Assembly (NCBI RefSeq): GCF_028618665.1
Contig: NZ_JAQITF010000013.1
Coordinates: forward strand, 1-45,457
From: Bartonella sp. AU16XJBT
GTDB taxonomy: Bacteria; Pseudomonadota; Alphaproteobacteria; Rhizobiales; Rhizobiaceae
DNA: 45,457 bases
Direction: 5' to 3'
The notes under the pieces are model-generated. The model was not told the DNA's origin and did not search any database. It saw nothing but the letters and a program-made list of their open reading frames with translations. A program made the translations under genes and the position numbers. This document shows positions 26,515-35,259 of this stretch, piece after piece. Positions within the stretch are counted from its first letter, which is position 1. Each line of letters begins with the position of its first letter.

Positions 26515-28215
26515 ATGTCATTAAAAGCAGATGAGTTAAGTAACAATGAATTAAAATGTGAGAAAAAAGCTTTTTGTTTTATACCAGAGCTTTTGCCACG
26601 ACCTTTTACGTGGGAAATCGATCACAATGGTTTATTTTGTGAAGTCTCAAAAGAGCTAGCTGAAGTTGTTGGACCTCTCTCTTCCTCTATTTTAGGATGT
26701 AGTTTTCATGAACTTGCTCATCAATTTAATGATGATCGATATCGGGTTCTCAGTCGTTTTATTGAAGCCGCCATGCCGTGGAGTAAAGAAATTGTTCAAT
26801 GGCCAGTTGATGGTTGCTCACAATGGCTTGATGTTGAATTATCGGCTTTGCCAATTTTTGATGTTAAAAAGCAGCTTAAGGGGTTTCGTGGCTTTGGCGT
26901 TTTAAAAATACAAGAAAAAGTTCAAGAACAAAGAGATGAAAAGCTGGAGACGGAAATGCCGCATCTTACGGAGATAGAACGTTCAGCTTTTCGTGAGATT
27001 GCAGAGCAATTACGTGATGAATTGAATTCATCGGTAAAAGAAGAGAATTTTGTTGAAAAAACAGCTATTCAATTACCATATCCACAAACATTGCCGGTAA
27101 ATGCTATAGAACAAGCTCTTATAAAGGAACCCGCTGTAGTTTTATCACTGTTGGAGACAGCAACAGATGGTGTTTTATGGTTAGATAAACAGGGCTTTAT
27201 TCAATCGGCAAGTAAGGCAGCTTTAGCATTAATGGGTTATGAAATAAATGAACTACGAGGGCAGCCACTCTCTTCATTATTTACTTTGCAAAGCCGATTT
27301 TTGGTTGAAAAATATTTTAAATTAATCCGTATGAATGGGAAAAATCAGGCTTTAAATCGCAGCGAAACGGTTGATTTAATGACGAAAAGTCATAAAAATA
27401 GAACCATTCTTATTACGATTGTATTTTTGGCACAGCAAGGCAATTATGCTGTTATGTTGCGTGATAGGACAAAAAAAGTTTCATCAGAAGAAACAAAAGC
27501 AGAAGAAAATAAAATCGTTGGCGTTGTTCATGAAATACGAACACCTTTAAATGCTCTTATTGGCTTTGCGGAAATTATGAGTGAGGGCCGTTTTGGTTCG
27601 ATAGAAAATGAGCGTTATCATGGATATTTACGCGATATTATCTCCTCTGGAAAACATATATTATCGCTGATTAATCAATTACTAGAATGTTCGAAGATAA
27701 ATTATTCTGGTTCCAATAACCAGATTGATTCCTCCCTTATTTCTGAAAAATTTGATGTGATATCTTGTTTACGTGCGACGATAGCTTTTCTTGAAACTCA
27801 AGCCAATCATAACGGCATTATCATGCGCATTGTTGCTCCACCGCATGTTCCATTTATTCCTGTATCACAACAAATGTTTCGCCAAATTATATGGAATCTT
27901 CTTTCTAATGCTATTCGTTTTACACCTTTGGGTGGACAGATTATTGTTCATGTGTCTTATAGAAAAGAACGCGTAAAAATTTCAGTGAGTGATAATGGCG
28001 TAGGGATGAGCGAGGAAGAGATTGTACATGCCCTGCAACCTTATGGTCAAGTAGAGCGCAAAGATGGACGATCTGGTGACAGTGCTTTTATGGGAACAGG
28101 ATTAGGGCTCCCAATGTGCAAGGCAATGGTGGAAGAAAGTGGGGGAGAATTTTTATTATTCTCAAAACCCAATCATGGAACAACTGTGGAAATGTTTTTT
28201 CCTCGTGTTCCATGA
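26515..28215 (+). CDS. PAS sensor histidine kinase (PdhS/PleC/DivJ-like)
   Basis: 566 residues, no TM segment. A PAS domain at about 205-320 (LLETATDGVLWLDKQGFIQS) precedes the HisKA dimerisation domain with the phospho-acceptor His339 in VVHEIRTPLNALIGFAEIMS. The following GRFGSIENERYHGYLRDI resembles the PdhS/PleC/DivJ group that controls CtrA and asymmetric division in Rhizobiales. The HATPase has N (NLLSNAIRF), G1 (DNGVGMS) and G2 (GTGLGLPMCKA) boxes. It is cytosolic and clearly shorter than Brucella PdhS (over 1000 residues), so either a different paralogue or a reduced form. The response regulator is not adjacent. Confidence 0.85.
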   Translation: MSLKADELSNNELKCEKKAFCFIPELLPRPFTWEIDHNGLFCEVSKELAEVVGPLSSSILGCSFHELAHQFNDDRYRVLSRFIEAAMPWSKEIVQWPVDGCSQWLDVELSALPIFDVKKQLKGFRGFGVLKIQEKVQEQRDEKLETEMPHLTEIERSAFREIAEQLRDELNSSVKEENFVEKTAIQLPYPQTLPVNAIEQALIKEPAVVLSLLETATDGVLWLDKQGFIQSASKAALALMGYEINELRGQPLSSLFTLQSRFLVEKYFKLIRMNGKNQALNRSETVDLMTKSHKNRTILITIVFLAQQGNYAVMLRDRTKKVSSEETKAEENKIVGVVHEIRTPLNALIGFAEIMSEGRFGSIENERYHGYLRDIISSGKHILSLINQLLECSKINYSGSNNQIDSSLISEKFDVISCLRATIAFLETQANHNGIIMRIVAPPHVPFIPVSQQMFRQIIWNLLSNAIRFTPLGGQIIVHVSYRKERVKISVSDNGVGMSEEEIVHALQPYGQVERKDGRSGDSAFMGTGLGLPMCKAMVEESGGEFLLFSKPNHGTTVEMFFPRVP

Positions 28216-28233
28216 TGTAAATCATGCATAAAT

Positions 28234-28641
28234 TTATTTTTTCTTAGCCAAAAGATCTCTAATTTCTGTTAAAAGTTGTTCTTCTGAAGAAGTTTTTTGG
28301 GGGCTTTCTCCTTCTTTTCTACGCATTTTATTCATAGCTTTAACGAAGAAAAAAAGAACCCAAGCAATAATGAGAAAATTGATAAGTAAAGTGATAAAGT
28401 GCCCATAGCTAATGGTTGCTCCAGCTGCTTTGGCAGCACTCAATGTCGCTTGTTTTTCGCCAGCAAGTTGAATAAACATATTAGAAAAATCAATTCCACC
28501 TGTAATAAGTCCAATGATTGGCATAAAAATATCATTGACAATTGAGTTGACTAAGCCACCAAAAGCGCCTCCGATAATCACACCAATAGCAAGATCAATC
28601 ATATTACCTTTTAGGGCAAATTCTTTGAATTCTTTAAGCAT
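28234..28641 (-). CDS. mscL: Large-conductance mechanosensitive channel
   Basis: 135 residues, the normal MscL length. The N-terminal amphipathic helix and TM1 ([18 protein letters not shown], then [19 protein letters not shown]) hold the conserved Gly/Ala-rich pore. TM2 is at about 78-100 ([20 protein letters not shown]), followed by the cytoplasmic bundle helix ([12 protein letters not shown]). The pentameric channel opens under membrane tension to release solutes after osmotic downshock. Convergent with the kinase gene. Confidence 0.97.
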   Translation of the reverse strand: MLKEFKEFALKGNMIDLAIGVIIGGAFGGLVNSIVNDIFMPIIGLITGGIDFSNMFIQLAGEKQATLSAAKAAGATISYGHFITLLINFLIIAWVLFFFVKAMNKMRRKEGESPQKTSSEEQLLTEIRDLLAKKK

Positions 28642-29961
28642 TGCGGTTTCCCCTTTATGTAAGCGATATACGGTAATTTACTTACCGCTTTTGATGAAAA
28701 AGGAAAGGGCAGATTTTATTTTTAGGATTATACTACAACATTAATATTATTTTCCAAGAATTTTATGAGGCTTAATAAAGAGCTCTATGGACTCTCTTTG
28801 AATGTATATATATTTTGTAGAGAAAAGCTTTTTTGATAAAAACTGTATCTGCTTTTTTCAACGAAAAGTCGGAAATTATTCTTAAGTTATAAATTGCCTT
28901 AACATTTTAAAAAGGGGGTTTTTACACAGTATCACAAAGTTAACAATGTTAATAAGAGCTTAGCTATCAAGAAACTTCGCGAATAAAGTATTATAGTATT
29001 ATATATTGGCATAAAAAGAGAATTAAGAATAAAAAAATTATATTTCATTATTGATGGATTGATGGGAGAAATGGATAGATAAGGTAGGAGTAAAAATTTA
29101 TAGTGCCAGATAGTTCCTCTTAATTCAACAAGCGATAGAGCCATTAAAGGTGAGAGCTTATTTAAAAGCTATTTGTACCGTGTTGCATAGGTTGAAAGTG
29201 GTCATTATTTTGATGAAAGCAACCGCATTTTCATCGGCTGGAAGATTGTATCAGTTTATAGATAGAAGAATTATAGAGTTTGCAAGAGCATGTTGGTTTA
29301 GAAGTTTCTGGTATGATAGGTTTATTCTATGATCAATTCTCATCACTAAACTGTATGTTAGATAGAACACCTATAGATGCAAAATTGTATTTGATGCATC
29401 TGCAACGGCAAAGGAAACAATAGCAATTTCATCAATACAGTATAAACCATGCTGCTAATTTAATGGTGTAGCAATGGCATGAATGTAGATGATTTTACGA
29501 ACTGTGTATTCTATAAATTTATGAGGAAAACAGCTTTATAAAGAAAGCTTTGTTTTTGTTGGACACAACATTACACAAAGAAACTTTAATGACATAAAAG
29601 AACCTTGGGAATAGAGATAATTTTCTTGCCTTTTTAAAGACATTATGAACTTGCTTGCAAGAGATAAGATCATGTTTGGTGAAGAACCATTGATGCCTTA
29701 ATTCATACGGGCATTTTATAAGATTTAGGATTTACAGACATATTTAGCTAACTGAACAAGTGTGAAAGAGAGAAATGTTTTTTCCAGAATAATTTTTTTT
29801 ATTCAGGGTTCATAAATATCCACGCGAATGATGATGACGTGATGAACTATTCTTAATAGAAGGGGGATATTATTTGAATAATATACTCTTTTGGCGATCT
29901 TTTGTGTTAAAAGGTATATGTGAGGTGTGATGGATCATTTTTGTGTTGTGGAGAAGGATTG
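28642..29961. other. 1.3-kb spacer, probable gene decay
   Basis: No intact gene. Short fragments in several frames on the plus strand (for example around 29,560-29,700) have a coding look but are broken by stops; no family was recognised. The right end should hold the pyrD promoter. Confidence 0.5.
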
Positions 29962-31044
29962 ATGAGTTTTTTTCGTTGTATTGGCCGTTCTGCTTTATTT
30001 ATGTTAGATCCAGAGCATGCGCACCGCTTAGCGATTGTTGGATTGAAAAGTGGATTAAGCGGTTGTCAAAAGATTGTTGATAAGCGATTGAGTGTAACTA
30101 TTGCAGGGCTTGAGTTTCAAAATTTTATTGGTCTTGCAGCGGGGTTTGATAAAAATGCAGAGGTTGTTGATGAAATTTTTCGTTTAGGATTTGGTTTTAC
30201 TGAAATTGGAACAGTGACACCAAAGCCTCAGATTGGAAATCCTAAACCACGGCTTTTTCGTTTAAAAGAAGATGAAGCGATTATTAATAGAATGGGTTTT
30301 AATAATGACGGGCATCAAGTTGTTTGCGACAGATTGCGCGCGTGTAAAAAAACGGGTGTTGTAGGGGTCAATATTGGAGCCAATAAGGATACGGTTAATA
30401 AGATTGACGATTATACTGTTGGCATTGCTCATTTTTATGATGTTGCTGATTATTTTACGGTTAATATTTCTTCTCCTAATACGCCAGGTTTGCGCGATTT
30501 ACAGGCTCGTGATAGTTTGCATCTTTTGTTGAATGCCATCTCAAAAGCGCGAAAGGAGCAAGAGAAAAAACATGGATTTTCCATTCCCATTTTTTTAAAA
30601 ATTGCTCCAGATTTATCAGAGAAAGAATTGGATGATATTGCAGAAGAAATAAAACTTTCTGATTTTGATGGACTGATTGTTTCCAATACGACTCTTTCAC
30701 GTCAAGGTCTTAACAATAGTCATTTCAGCAATGAAGAGGGGGGGCTTTCTGGACGTCCACTTTTTGAGCGTTCTACGATTGTGCTTGCAAAAATGCGTCA
30801 AAAGTTAGGGAAGGAGATTGCAATTATTGGCGTTGGCGGTGTAAAGGATGCTGAGACCGCTTTGGAAAAAGTAAAAGCAGGTGCAGATTTAATTCAATTA
30901 TATAGTGGGATGGTTTATGAAGGTCCAAATCTTGTCATAACTATTTTAAAAGAGATTTTGCAGATGATACAACAAGATGGTGTCGATAACATAAAAGACT
31001 ATCGTGATCATAATCTTGAGCATTGGGCAAAATTTCCCTTGTAA
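29962..31044 (+). CDS. pyrD: Dihydroorotate dehydrogenase (quinone), class 2
   Basis: 360 residues from the ATG at 29962, preferred because GGAGAAGG precedes it; an ATG at 29920 adds 14 non-family residues. PyrD oxidises dihydroorotate to orotate with FMN and passes electrons to quinone. The N-terminal amphipathic helix ([20 protein letters not shown]) marks the membrane-bound class 2. Seen: [32 protein letters not shown], the catalytic serine loop [21 protein letters not shown], and the FMN-phosphate region [15 protein letters not shown]. Confidence 0.95.
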   Translation: MSFFRCIGRSALFMLDPEHAHRLAIVGLKSGLSGCQKIVDKRLSVTIAGLEFQNFIGLAAGFDKNAEVVDEIFRLGFGFTEIGTVTPKPQIGNPKPRLFRLKEDEAIINRMGFNNDGHQVVCDRLRACKKTGVVGVNIGANKDTVNKIDDYTVGIAHFYDVADYFTVNISSPNTPGLRDLQARDSLHLLLNAISKARKEQEKKHGFSIPIFLKIAPDLSEKELDDIAEEIKLSDFDGLIVSNTTLSRQGLNNSHFSNEEGGLSGRPLFERSTIVLAKMRQKLGKEIAIIGVGGVKDAETALEKVKAGADLIQLYSGMVYEGPNLVITILKEILQMIQQDGVDNIKDYRDHNLEHWAKFPL

Positions 31045-31195
31045 AAATTTTCTTTGTAAAAAACATTTTTCTTCACAAAAAATTGCGAGATTTTTTTTAA
31101 GGGGCTTGCAAACTTTGTTGATCTTGCTTATGTCACATAAGCGAAGAATAAATGTTTACAAAATCGTGAACAGTTATGATACATTTACTTTTTAT

Positions 31196-31272
31196 GCGGT
31201 TGTAGCTCAGTTGGTTAGAGCGCTGGTTTGTGGCACCAGAGGTCGTAGGTTCAAATCCCACCAACCGTACCA
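31196..31272 (+). tRNA. tRNA-His (GTG) of alphaproteobacterial type
   Basis: 77 bases including the encoded CCA. Acceptor 5' GCGGTTG pairs with 3' CAACCGT, giving a G1-U72 wobble, and the discriminator base is A73. The anticodon loop TTGTGGC reads GTG, histidine. The base before position 1 is T, so G-1 is not encoded. The absence of G-1 and C73 is the known peculiarity of most alphaproteobacterial tRNA-His. Its 3' end borders the accessory island. Confidence 0.96.
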
Positions 31273-31311
31273 TTTCTTCTTCCCTAACTTTTCTAATTCT
31301 TATGTTTGGCG
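31267..31311. repeat. Left att-like direct repeat at tRNA-His 3' end
   Basis: 45 bases starting with GTACCA, the last six bases of tRNA-His, recur at 44924-44968 with two mismatches. Less conserved similarity continues for about 110 further bases. Such duplication of a tRNA 3' end plus flank is the mark of an integrated element. Confidence 0.65.
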
Positions 31312-31685
31312 TTTTGTGAGGCGGTTAAAAGCCACGCTTGGCGGTCTTTTTGCGTGTGAGCTGTCACAGAGCAGAGACCTTGCGCGGATGATTTTTCTCA
31401 AATTTTGCCAAAAACAGAATGATACGATCAATAATCGCTAAATATAAATGGGTTAATTAAATCTATGATTCTGATTGCAATTACAACAATAAATATCTCT
31501 ATCAGTATATTTATATATTTTTAGTATATTTTGTAAACCAAGAGAATCTTATTTGCCTTTCATTATTATTGCTCATAATATAAATCATTAAGTTTAAATA
31601 CATAAAATAAGTAAGCATAAATTTGCTAATATATGCCATATTTTTGACACAATTTCCTTGATTTTATCAACTATATATTATAAAT
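31273..31685. other. Spacer after tRNA-His
   Basis: 413 bases with no intact gene. The first about 150 bases resemble the segment after 44,930 and more weakly that near 39,200 (shared GAGAC-TTGCGC and TTTTGC-AAAA blocks). The rest is AT-rich and should contain the promoter of the peptide cassette. Confidence 0.5.
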
Positions 31686-31748
31686 ATGAACTTGCATGAG
31701 AGTGCATTCATATCTCCAGGGGGTGTTTCGGTGGTTGATTATGGGTAA
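31686..31748 (+). CDS. 20-codon ORF with Pro-Gly-Gly motif
   Basis: Starts MNLHESAFISPGGVSVV and overlaps the next 22-codon frame by 8 bases. No clear ribosome site. It may be a leader peptide or, joined by a frameshift with the following frame, the remains of a longer peptide. Low confidence. Confidence 0.2.
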   Translation: MNLHESAFISPGGVSVVDYG

Positions 31749-31809
31749 GCCATTCTGGCGCGGGGACATAAGTAACCTTGGGGGAATTTATTTATACACT
31801 AAATTGTAG
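31741..31809 (+). CDS. 22-codon ORF before bacteriocin-like gene
   Basis: Reads MGKPFWRGDISNLGGIYLY and ends 7 bases before the start of the glycine-rich gene at 31817, so translation could be coupled. It has a Gly-Gly pair near its C-terminus. It overlaps the 20-codon frame upstream in another frame. Confidence 0.25.
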   Translation: MGKPFWRGDISNLGGIYLYTKL

Positions 31810-31816
31810 AAAATAA

Positions 31817-32131
31817 ATGAGATTTTCAAGTAGTTCGTACGATTATTGCAGTGCCGATAATTTTAGTAGCAAATATAACTCTGGTAGTGCGTTTGGTAGC
31901 AAGTATGGTAGTAAGGTTGGCCTTGGGGTTGGTGTTGGCGTAGGATGGCTAGCGGAGCGTAATCCTTATGCTGCAATGGCCACAGGAAGCTTTGGGCAAA
32001 TTGTAGGCCATGAATTCGGAGACATCATAGGCGGTTATGGTGGTTATGGTGTGGCTGCTTTCCAGTGTGGCGCACAGGTGTTGGGTCAATCTATGGCTAA
32101 TTCAGGTCGTGGGTTGATGCACTTTTATTGA
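31817..32131 (+). CDS. Glycine-rich bacteriocin-like peptide
   Basis: 104 residues. The first 35 are Ser/Tyr/Asn-rich and polar; the rest is hydrophobic and glycine-rich with GxxxG-like spacing (VGLGVGVGVGWLAE, then GDIIGGYGGYGVAAFQCG). Class II bacteriocins and two-peptide bacteriocins have such glycine-zipper cores, so a membrane-active secreted peptide is my reading; no family is certain and no clean double-glycine leader is seen. It is the first substantial gene of the membrane-protein cassette. The ribosome site is weak, so coupling to the short frame just upstream is possible. Confidence 0.5.
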   Translation: MRFSSSSYDYCSADNFSSKYNSGSAFGSKYGSKVGLGVGVGVGWLAERNPYAAMATGSFGQIVGHEFGDIIGGYGGYGVAAFQCGAQVLGQSMANSGRGLMHFY

Positions 32132-32164
32132 TGTAGTTCTTTGGGTTATCCTAAAGCCTAGAAC

Positions 32165-32188
32165 GGTGGTACTGTAAAAGGTGCCACC
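32165..32188 (+). terminator. Intercistronic hairpin, copy 1
   Basis: GGTGGTACT pairs with GGTGCCACC (9 pairs with two G-U) around GTAAAA, followed by TTTATATTT. It lies between the glycine-rich peptide gene and the membrane gene and could reduce read-through so that the peptide is made in excess. Confidence 0.55.
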
Positions 32189-32219
32189 TTTATATTTGGA
32201 ATATTACACAGGAGGAGCT

Positions 32220-33122
32220 ATGGGCGAGTTTAGTATAGTGCTCGTTTATTTTTGTCTGTGGTTTGGCATGTTGTATCTATTCTGCAAAAGTATTGCTATT
32301 AATGGAAAAAGCATGTTAGGCAGGGAGAACATGGTTGCATTCATAGTGGTGGCATTGGTTATCCTTCCCCTCATATATGCCTTTGAGTATATAGTCGGTG
32401 TGCCGATAACATCTCCTCCTGTTACTATAATTATGTTCTTTCTTTCCTTTTGCATTGAATTTATACCCAATATAGTAAACAACATAAAGTGCTTTAGTTC
32501 GGCCATTATCGCAAGTTGCCCCATTTTTTTCATCGCAGCTGGTTTTATTGTTATGAGTGATGACCTTCTGTTAGATTTTTTTGATTTGCAGCTTTCGAGC
32601 TATATTTATCTGCTTTTCATTATTCCGTTGATGATAGGGGGGGCTCGCTATGTCCTAATTGCTAAAGCTTTGAAGGAAAAATCTATATCAGTGCTAGATT
32701 TAAGCATTTGCATTGGCTGTGGGTTTGCCATAGGCGTCTTTTTTGTGTCATCACTGCTTTTATCAGACCTTCGAGAAATCTATCAACAGATAGGTTTTGC
32801 AAACAGGGAGACAGTGAAAAAAATGTTTGATTATGCGGCGCTTGGTTTTGCTATTCTAACGGGCCAAGTTTTTTTGACATTTTTGATGGTTCTCTTTGTT
32901 ACTACAAAGAAATATTATTGGTTGGTCCTTGATGTTCTTGCAGAGCTGTTTTTTAGCCTCTTTGTTTCTTATTCTGTAGCGTTTGTTCATACAGATGATA
33001 AGTATAGAATGGTTATAAGGTGGATTTGTTTGATGTATGTTGTTTATGTGTACGCGCGTTACATTAAATCAAAGAATGTAAAGCTTAGCGTGATTAACCC
33101 GTTTAAAAAGAAAACTGAGTGA
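32220..33122 (+). CDS. Polytopic membrane protein, pseudo-protease-like (copy 1)
   Basis: 300 residues from the ATG at 32220, which follows AGGAGG; a GTG at 32181 in the hairpin is also open but lacks a site. About eight TM segments. It lines up with the proteins at 34426 and 36142: IGGARYVL sits where they have ExxR, and CIGCGFAIG where they have GIGWGLCE, but the Glu and both His residues are lost. So it has the fold of a YhfC/CPBP-type intramembrane protease without the catalytic set, possibly an immunity or accessory protein for the upstream peptide. It is duplicated just downstream. Confidence 0.65.
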   Translation: MGEFSIVLVYFCLWFGMLYLFCKSIAINGKSMLGRENMVAFIVVALVILPLIYAFEYIVGVPITSPPVTIIMFFLSFCIEFIPNIVNNIKCFSSAIIASCPIFFIAAGFIVMSDDLLLDFFDLQLSSYIYLLFIIPLMIGGARYVLIAKALKEKSISVLDLSICIGCGFAIGVFFVSSLLLSDLREIYQQIGFANRETVKKMFDYAALGFAILTGQVFLTFLMVLFVTTKKYYWLVLDVLAELFFSLFVSYSVAFVHTDDKYRMVIRWICLMYVVYVYARYIKSKNVKLSVINPFKKKTE

Positions 33123-33168
33123 GAAGACAGGAGACTATAGTTCTTTGGGTTATCCTAAAGCCTAGAAC

Positions 33169-33192
33169 GGTGGTACTGTAAAAGGTGCCACC
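33169..33192 (+). terminator. Intercistronic hairpin, copy 2
   Basis: Identical stem to copy 1 (GGTGGTACT / GGTGCCACC), here between the two membrane-protein copies, followed by TTTATGTTT. Confidence 0.55.
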
Positions 33193-33223
33193 TTTATGTT
33201 TGAAATATTGCACAGGAGGAGCT

Positions 33224-34135
33224 ATGGGCGAGTTTGGTTTAGTGCTCGTTTGTTTTTATCTGTGGTTTGGCATGTTGTATCTATTCTGCAAAAGTATTGC
33301 TATTAATGGAAAAAGCATGTTAGGCAGGGAGAACACGGTTACATTCATAGTGGTGGCATTGGTTGCTCCTCTTCTCATTTATGCCTTTGAGTATTTTGAG
33401 TATATAGTCGGTGTGCCGATAACATCTCCTCCTGTTATTATGATTATGTTCTTTCTTTCTTTTTGCATTGAATTTATACCCAATATAGTAAACAATATAA
33501 AATGCTTTAGTTTGGCCATTATCGCAAGTTGCCCCATTTTTTTCATCGCAGCTGGTTTTATTGTTATGAGTGATGACCTTCTGTTAGATTTTTTTGATCT
33601 GCAGCTTTCGAGCTATATTTATCTGCTTTTCATTATTCCGTTGATGATAGCGGGGGCTCGCTATGTCCTAATTGCTAAAGCTTTGAAGGAAAAATCTATG
33701 TCAGTGCTAGATTTAAGCATTTGCATTGGCTGTGGGTTTGCCATAGGCGTCTTTTTTGTGTCATCACTGCTTTTATCAGACCTTCGAGAAATCTACCAAC
33801 AGATAGGTTTTGCAAACAGGGAGGCAGTGAAAAAAATGTTTGATTATGCGGTGTTTGGTTTCGCTATTCTAACGGGCCAGGTTTTTTTGACATTTTTGAT
33901 GGTTCTCTTTGTTACTACAAAGAAATATTATTGGTTGGTCCTTGATGTTCTTGCAGAGCTGTTTTTTAGCCTCTTTGTTTCTTATTATGTAGCGTTTGTT
34001 CATACAGATGATAGCTATGGAATGGTTAGAGATTGGATTTGTTTGCTGTATGTTGTTTATGTGTACGCGCGTTACATTAAATCAAAGAATGTGAAGCTTA
34101 GCGTGATTAACCCGTTTAAAAGGAAAACTGAGTGA
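33224..34135 (+). CDS. Polytopic membrane protein, pseudo-protease-like (copy 2)
   Basis: 303 residues from the ATG at 33224 with the same AGGAGG site. It is a close paralogue of the protein at 32220; differences are mainly conservative (Phe/Tyr, Ala/Gly) and include a three-residue insertion near residue 58. The degenerate motifs are the same (IAGARYVL and CIGCGFAIG). Both copies keep open frames, so both are probably functional. Its stop overlaps the GTG of the following 51-codon ORF. Confidence 0.65.
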   Translation: MGEFGLVLVCFYLWFGMLYLFCKSIAINGKSMLGRENTVTFIVVALVAPLLIYAFEYFEYIVGVPITSPPVIMIMFFLSFCIEFIPNIVNNIKCFSLAIIASCPIFFIAAGFIVMSDDLLLDFFDLQLSSYIYLLFIIPLMIAGARYVLIAKALKEKSMSVLDLSICIGCGFAIGVFFVSSLLLSDLREIYQQIGFANREAVKKMFDYAVFGFAILTGQVFLTFLMVLFVTTKKYYWLVLDVLAELFFSLFVSYYVAFVHTDDSYGMVRDWICLLYVVYVYARYIKSKNVKLSVINPFKRKTE

Positions 34136-34287
34136 GAAGACAGGAGGCTGTAGTTCTTTGGGTTACCCTAAAGCTTAGAGCAACCCTCCCAAGAGGGGCC
34201 GTTTCTGGAGCAATGGTAGGCGGGGTCCGTGGCGCAGCCGCGGGTATTGCTAAAGCTGGTTGGGATTGTTTTCGCTCTAAGTGGTAA
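34132..34287 (+). CDS. Glycine-zipper peptide ORF or remnant
   Basis: A 51-codon frame starting with GTG that overlaps the preceding stop (GTGA). The first about 18 codons come from the repeat unit; the rest (RGAVSGAMVGGVRGAAAGIA, then KAGWDCF) is a glycine-zipper segment ending in Trp/Cys/Phe like class II bacteriocin cores. It could be a live peptide whose leader was replaced by the duplication, or only the 3' end of a lost peptide gene. A terminator-like hairpin follows. Confidence 0.45.
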   Translation: MRRQEAVVLWVTLKLRATLPRGAVSGAMVGGVRGAAAGIAKAGWDCFRSKW

Positions 34288-34328
34288 AATTGTTGTTTGA
34301 CCTAGCTTTGTTAACAAGGTAAAGGCCT

Positions 34329-34359
34329 TGCTAAGGGGTACGCTATCAGCCCCTTAGCA
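34329..34359 (+). terminator. Hairpin after the duplicated units
   Basis: TGCTAAGGGG (34329-34338) pairs perfectly with CCCCTTAGCA (34350-34359) around 11 bases, followed shortly by a T-containing tract. It likely ends the transcript of the peptide and duplicated membrane genes and separates them from the three-gene membrane operon. Confidence 0.6.
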
Positions 34360-34425
34360 GGGAGTTTCTCTCCCGCAATAATATCTTGGTATACTTTGGA
34401 GGGCAAGGCGCCTTAGGGAAATTAT

Positions 34426-35259
34426 ATGTCTGACTTAATTTTTGGAATGCAGCGTGGTTTTGGGATAAGTTCCAGCCCTCGTGTCCTTAAAAACAATGGC
34501 TTGTTGGACGAGCGCGTCATTTTTGGGGGGCTAGCTGGCCTTTCCTGCGCTATCATCTTCGCTTATCCACATAGTGAAAGTGGGCTTCCAGACTTATCTT
34601 TGCTTTTAGTATGTTATCTTGGCATGCTTTTAATTCTGCACGAGCACTACTTATATAAATATTTAGTTCTTGGATTCTGTGGTGCAGTTGCTGCCTTGTG
34701 TATTGGGGCAGGTTTTGTATATTTGAGCTCTTTGTTGCCATTGCCTGCTTTGTCTGCTGCTCATAATAGCCAGCAGCAGTTGGTGCATTACATGAGTGGG
34801 GTTGCTGCAAACTATCTCTTTTTTATCCTTTTGATATCAGTTTTAACTGCGGAGCTTTTGCGTTTGTGGTTGCTTCGCGTATATAAGCCAGAATTAGCTG
34901 CGCGTGAGGTCCTTTATTTCGGGCTGGGCTGGGGTGTTCTAGACTTATGCTATAAGACCCTCCCAGCTCTTTTTCTTTACTTGAATTACCGTGTTGATAG
35001 GGAGCCACAAATGGCGGGCTATGTCGCATTTGAATCCTGTCCACAAGCGATCAGCTATCTTATTGCCGCGGGCATGATTGTATTGATGCATGTTGTAAAT
35101 ACGCGCTTTATGTATCTTGGTTTCGAAGATAAGCGAAAGGCCTATTTCTATCTGCCTTTTGTAATTCATTTTGCTGTTGGTCTTTTGTCTATGTTTGGCA
35201 TTTCTTCAGACTACGCAATATTAATAAATTCTATTTCTGAGGCTTACTATAATGCTTGA
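34426..35259 (+). CDS. Intramembrane protease-like membrane protein, partial motif set
   Basis: 277 residues, about seven TM segments. It keeps most of a YhfC/CPBP/PrsW-like set: ExxR at 143-146 (AELLR), GLGWGVLD at 166-173 with Asp in place of Glu, HVVNT at 222-226 and a final His248 (PFVIHFAVG). It aligns well with the protein at 36142. Such proteases cut substrates inside the membrane, and related proteins occur in bacteriocin loci as immunity or maturation factors. It overlaps the next gene by 8 bases. The Asp substitution makes activity uncertain. Confidence 0.6.
   Translation: MSDLIFGMQRGFGISSSPRVLKNNGLLDERVIFGGLAGLSCAIIFAYPHSESGLPDLSLLLVCYLGMLLILHEHYLYKYLVLGFCGAVAALCIGAGFVYLSSLLPLPALSAAHNSQQQLVHYMSGVAANYLFFILLISVLTAELLRLWLLRVYKPELAAREVLYFGLGWGVLDLCYKTLPALFLYLNYRVDREPQMAGYVAFESCPQAISYLIAAGMIVLMHVVNTRFMYLGFEDKRKAYFYLPFVIHFAVGLLSMFGISSDYAILINSISEAYYNA

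Larger units (their letters stand above)
32134..33137 (+). repeat. Tandem duplication, unit 1 (about 1.0 kb)
   Basis: The unit starts TAGTTCTTTGGGTTATCCTA and contains a hairpin, a ribosome site and a membrane-protein gene. Unit 2 (33138-34150) follows directly and is nearly identical; a short third start follows at 34151. The spacing of 1004 bases and the shared ends indicate a recent tandem duplication. Confidence 0.9.
33138..34150 (+). repeat. Tandem duplication, unit 2
   Basis: Second copy of the unit at 32134-33137, differing by scattered substitutions and a 9-base insertion that adds three residues (Tyr-Phe-Glu) to the encoded protein. A third, short copy of the unit start (34151 to about 34178) follows and then diverges into a peptide-coding tail. 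Confidence 0.9.

Noticed and set aside
31004..31441. 145-residue ORF across tRNA-His
   Set aside because: Runs over the end of pyrD and through the tRNA gene; not a protein gene.
34553..35169. Minus-strand ORFs opposite the 34426 membrane gene
   Set aside because: Antisense shadows; the plus strand encodes a protein with conserved motif positions shared with its neighbours.
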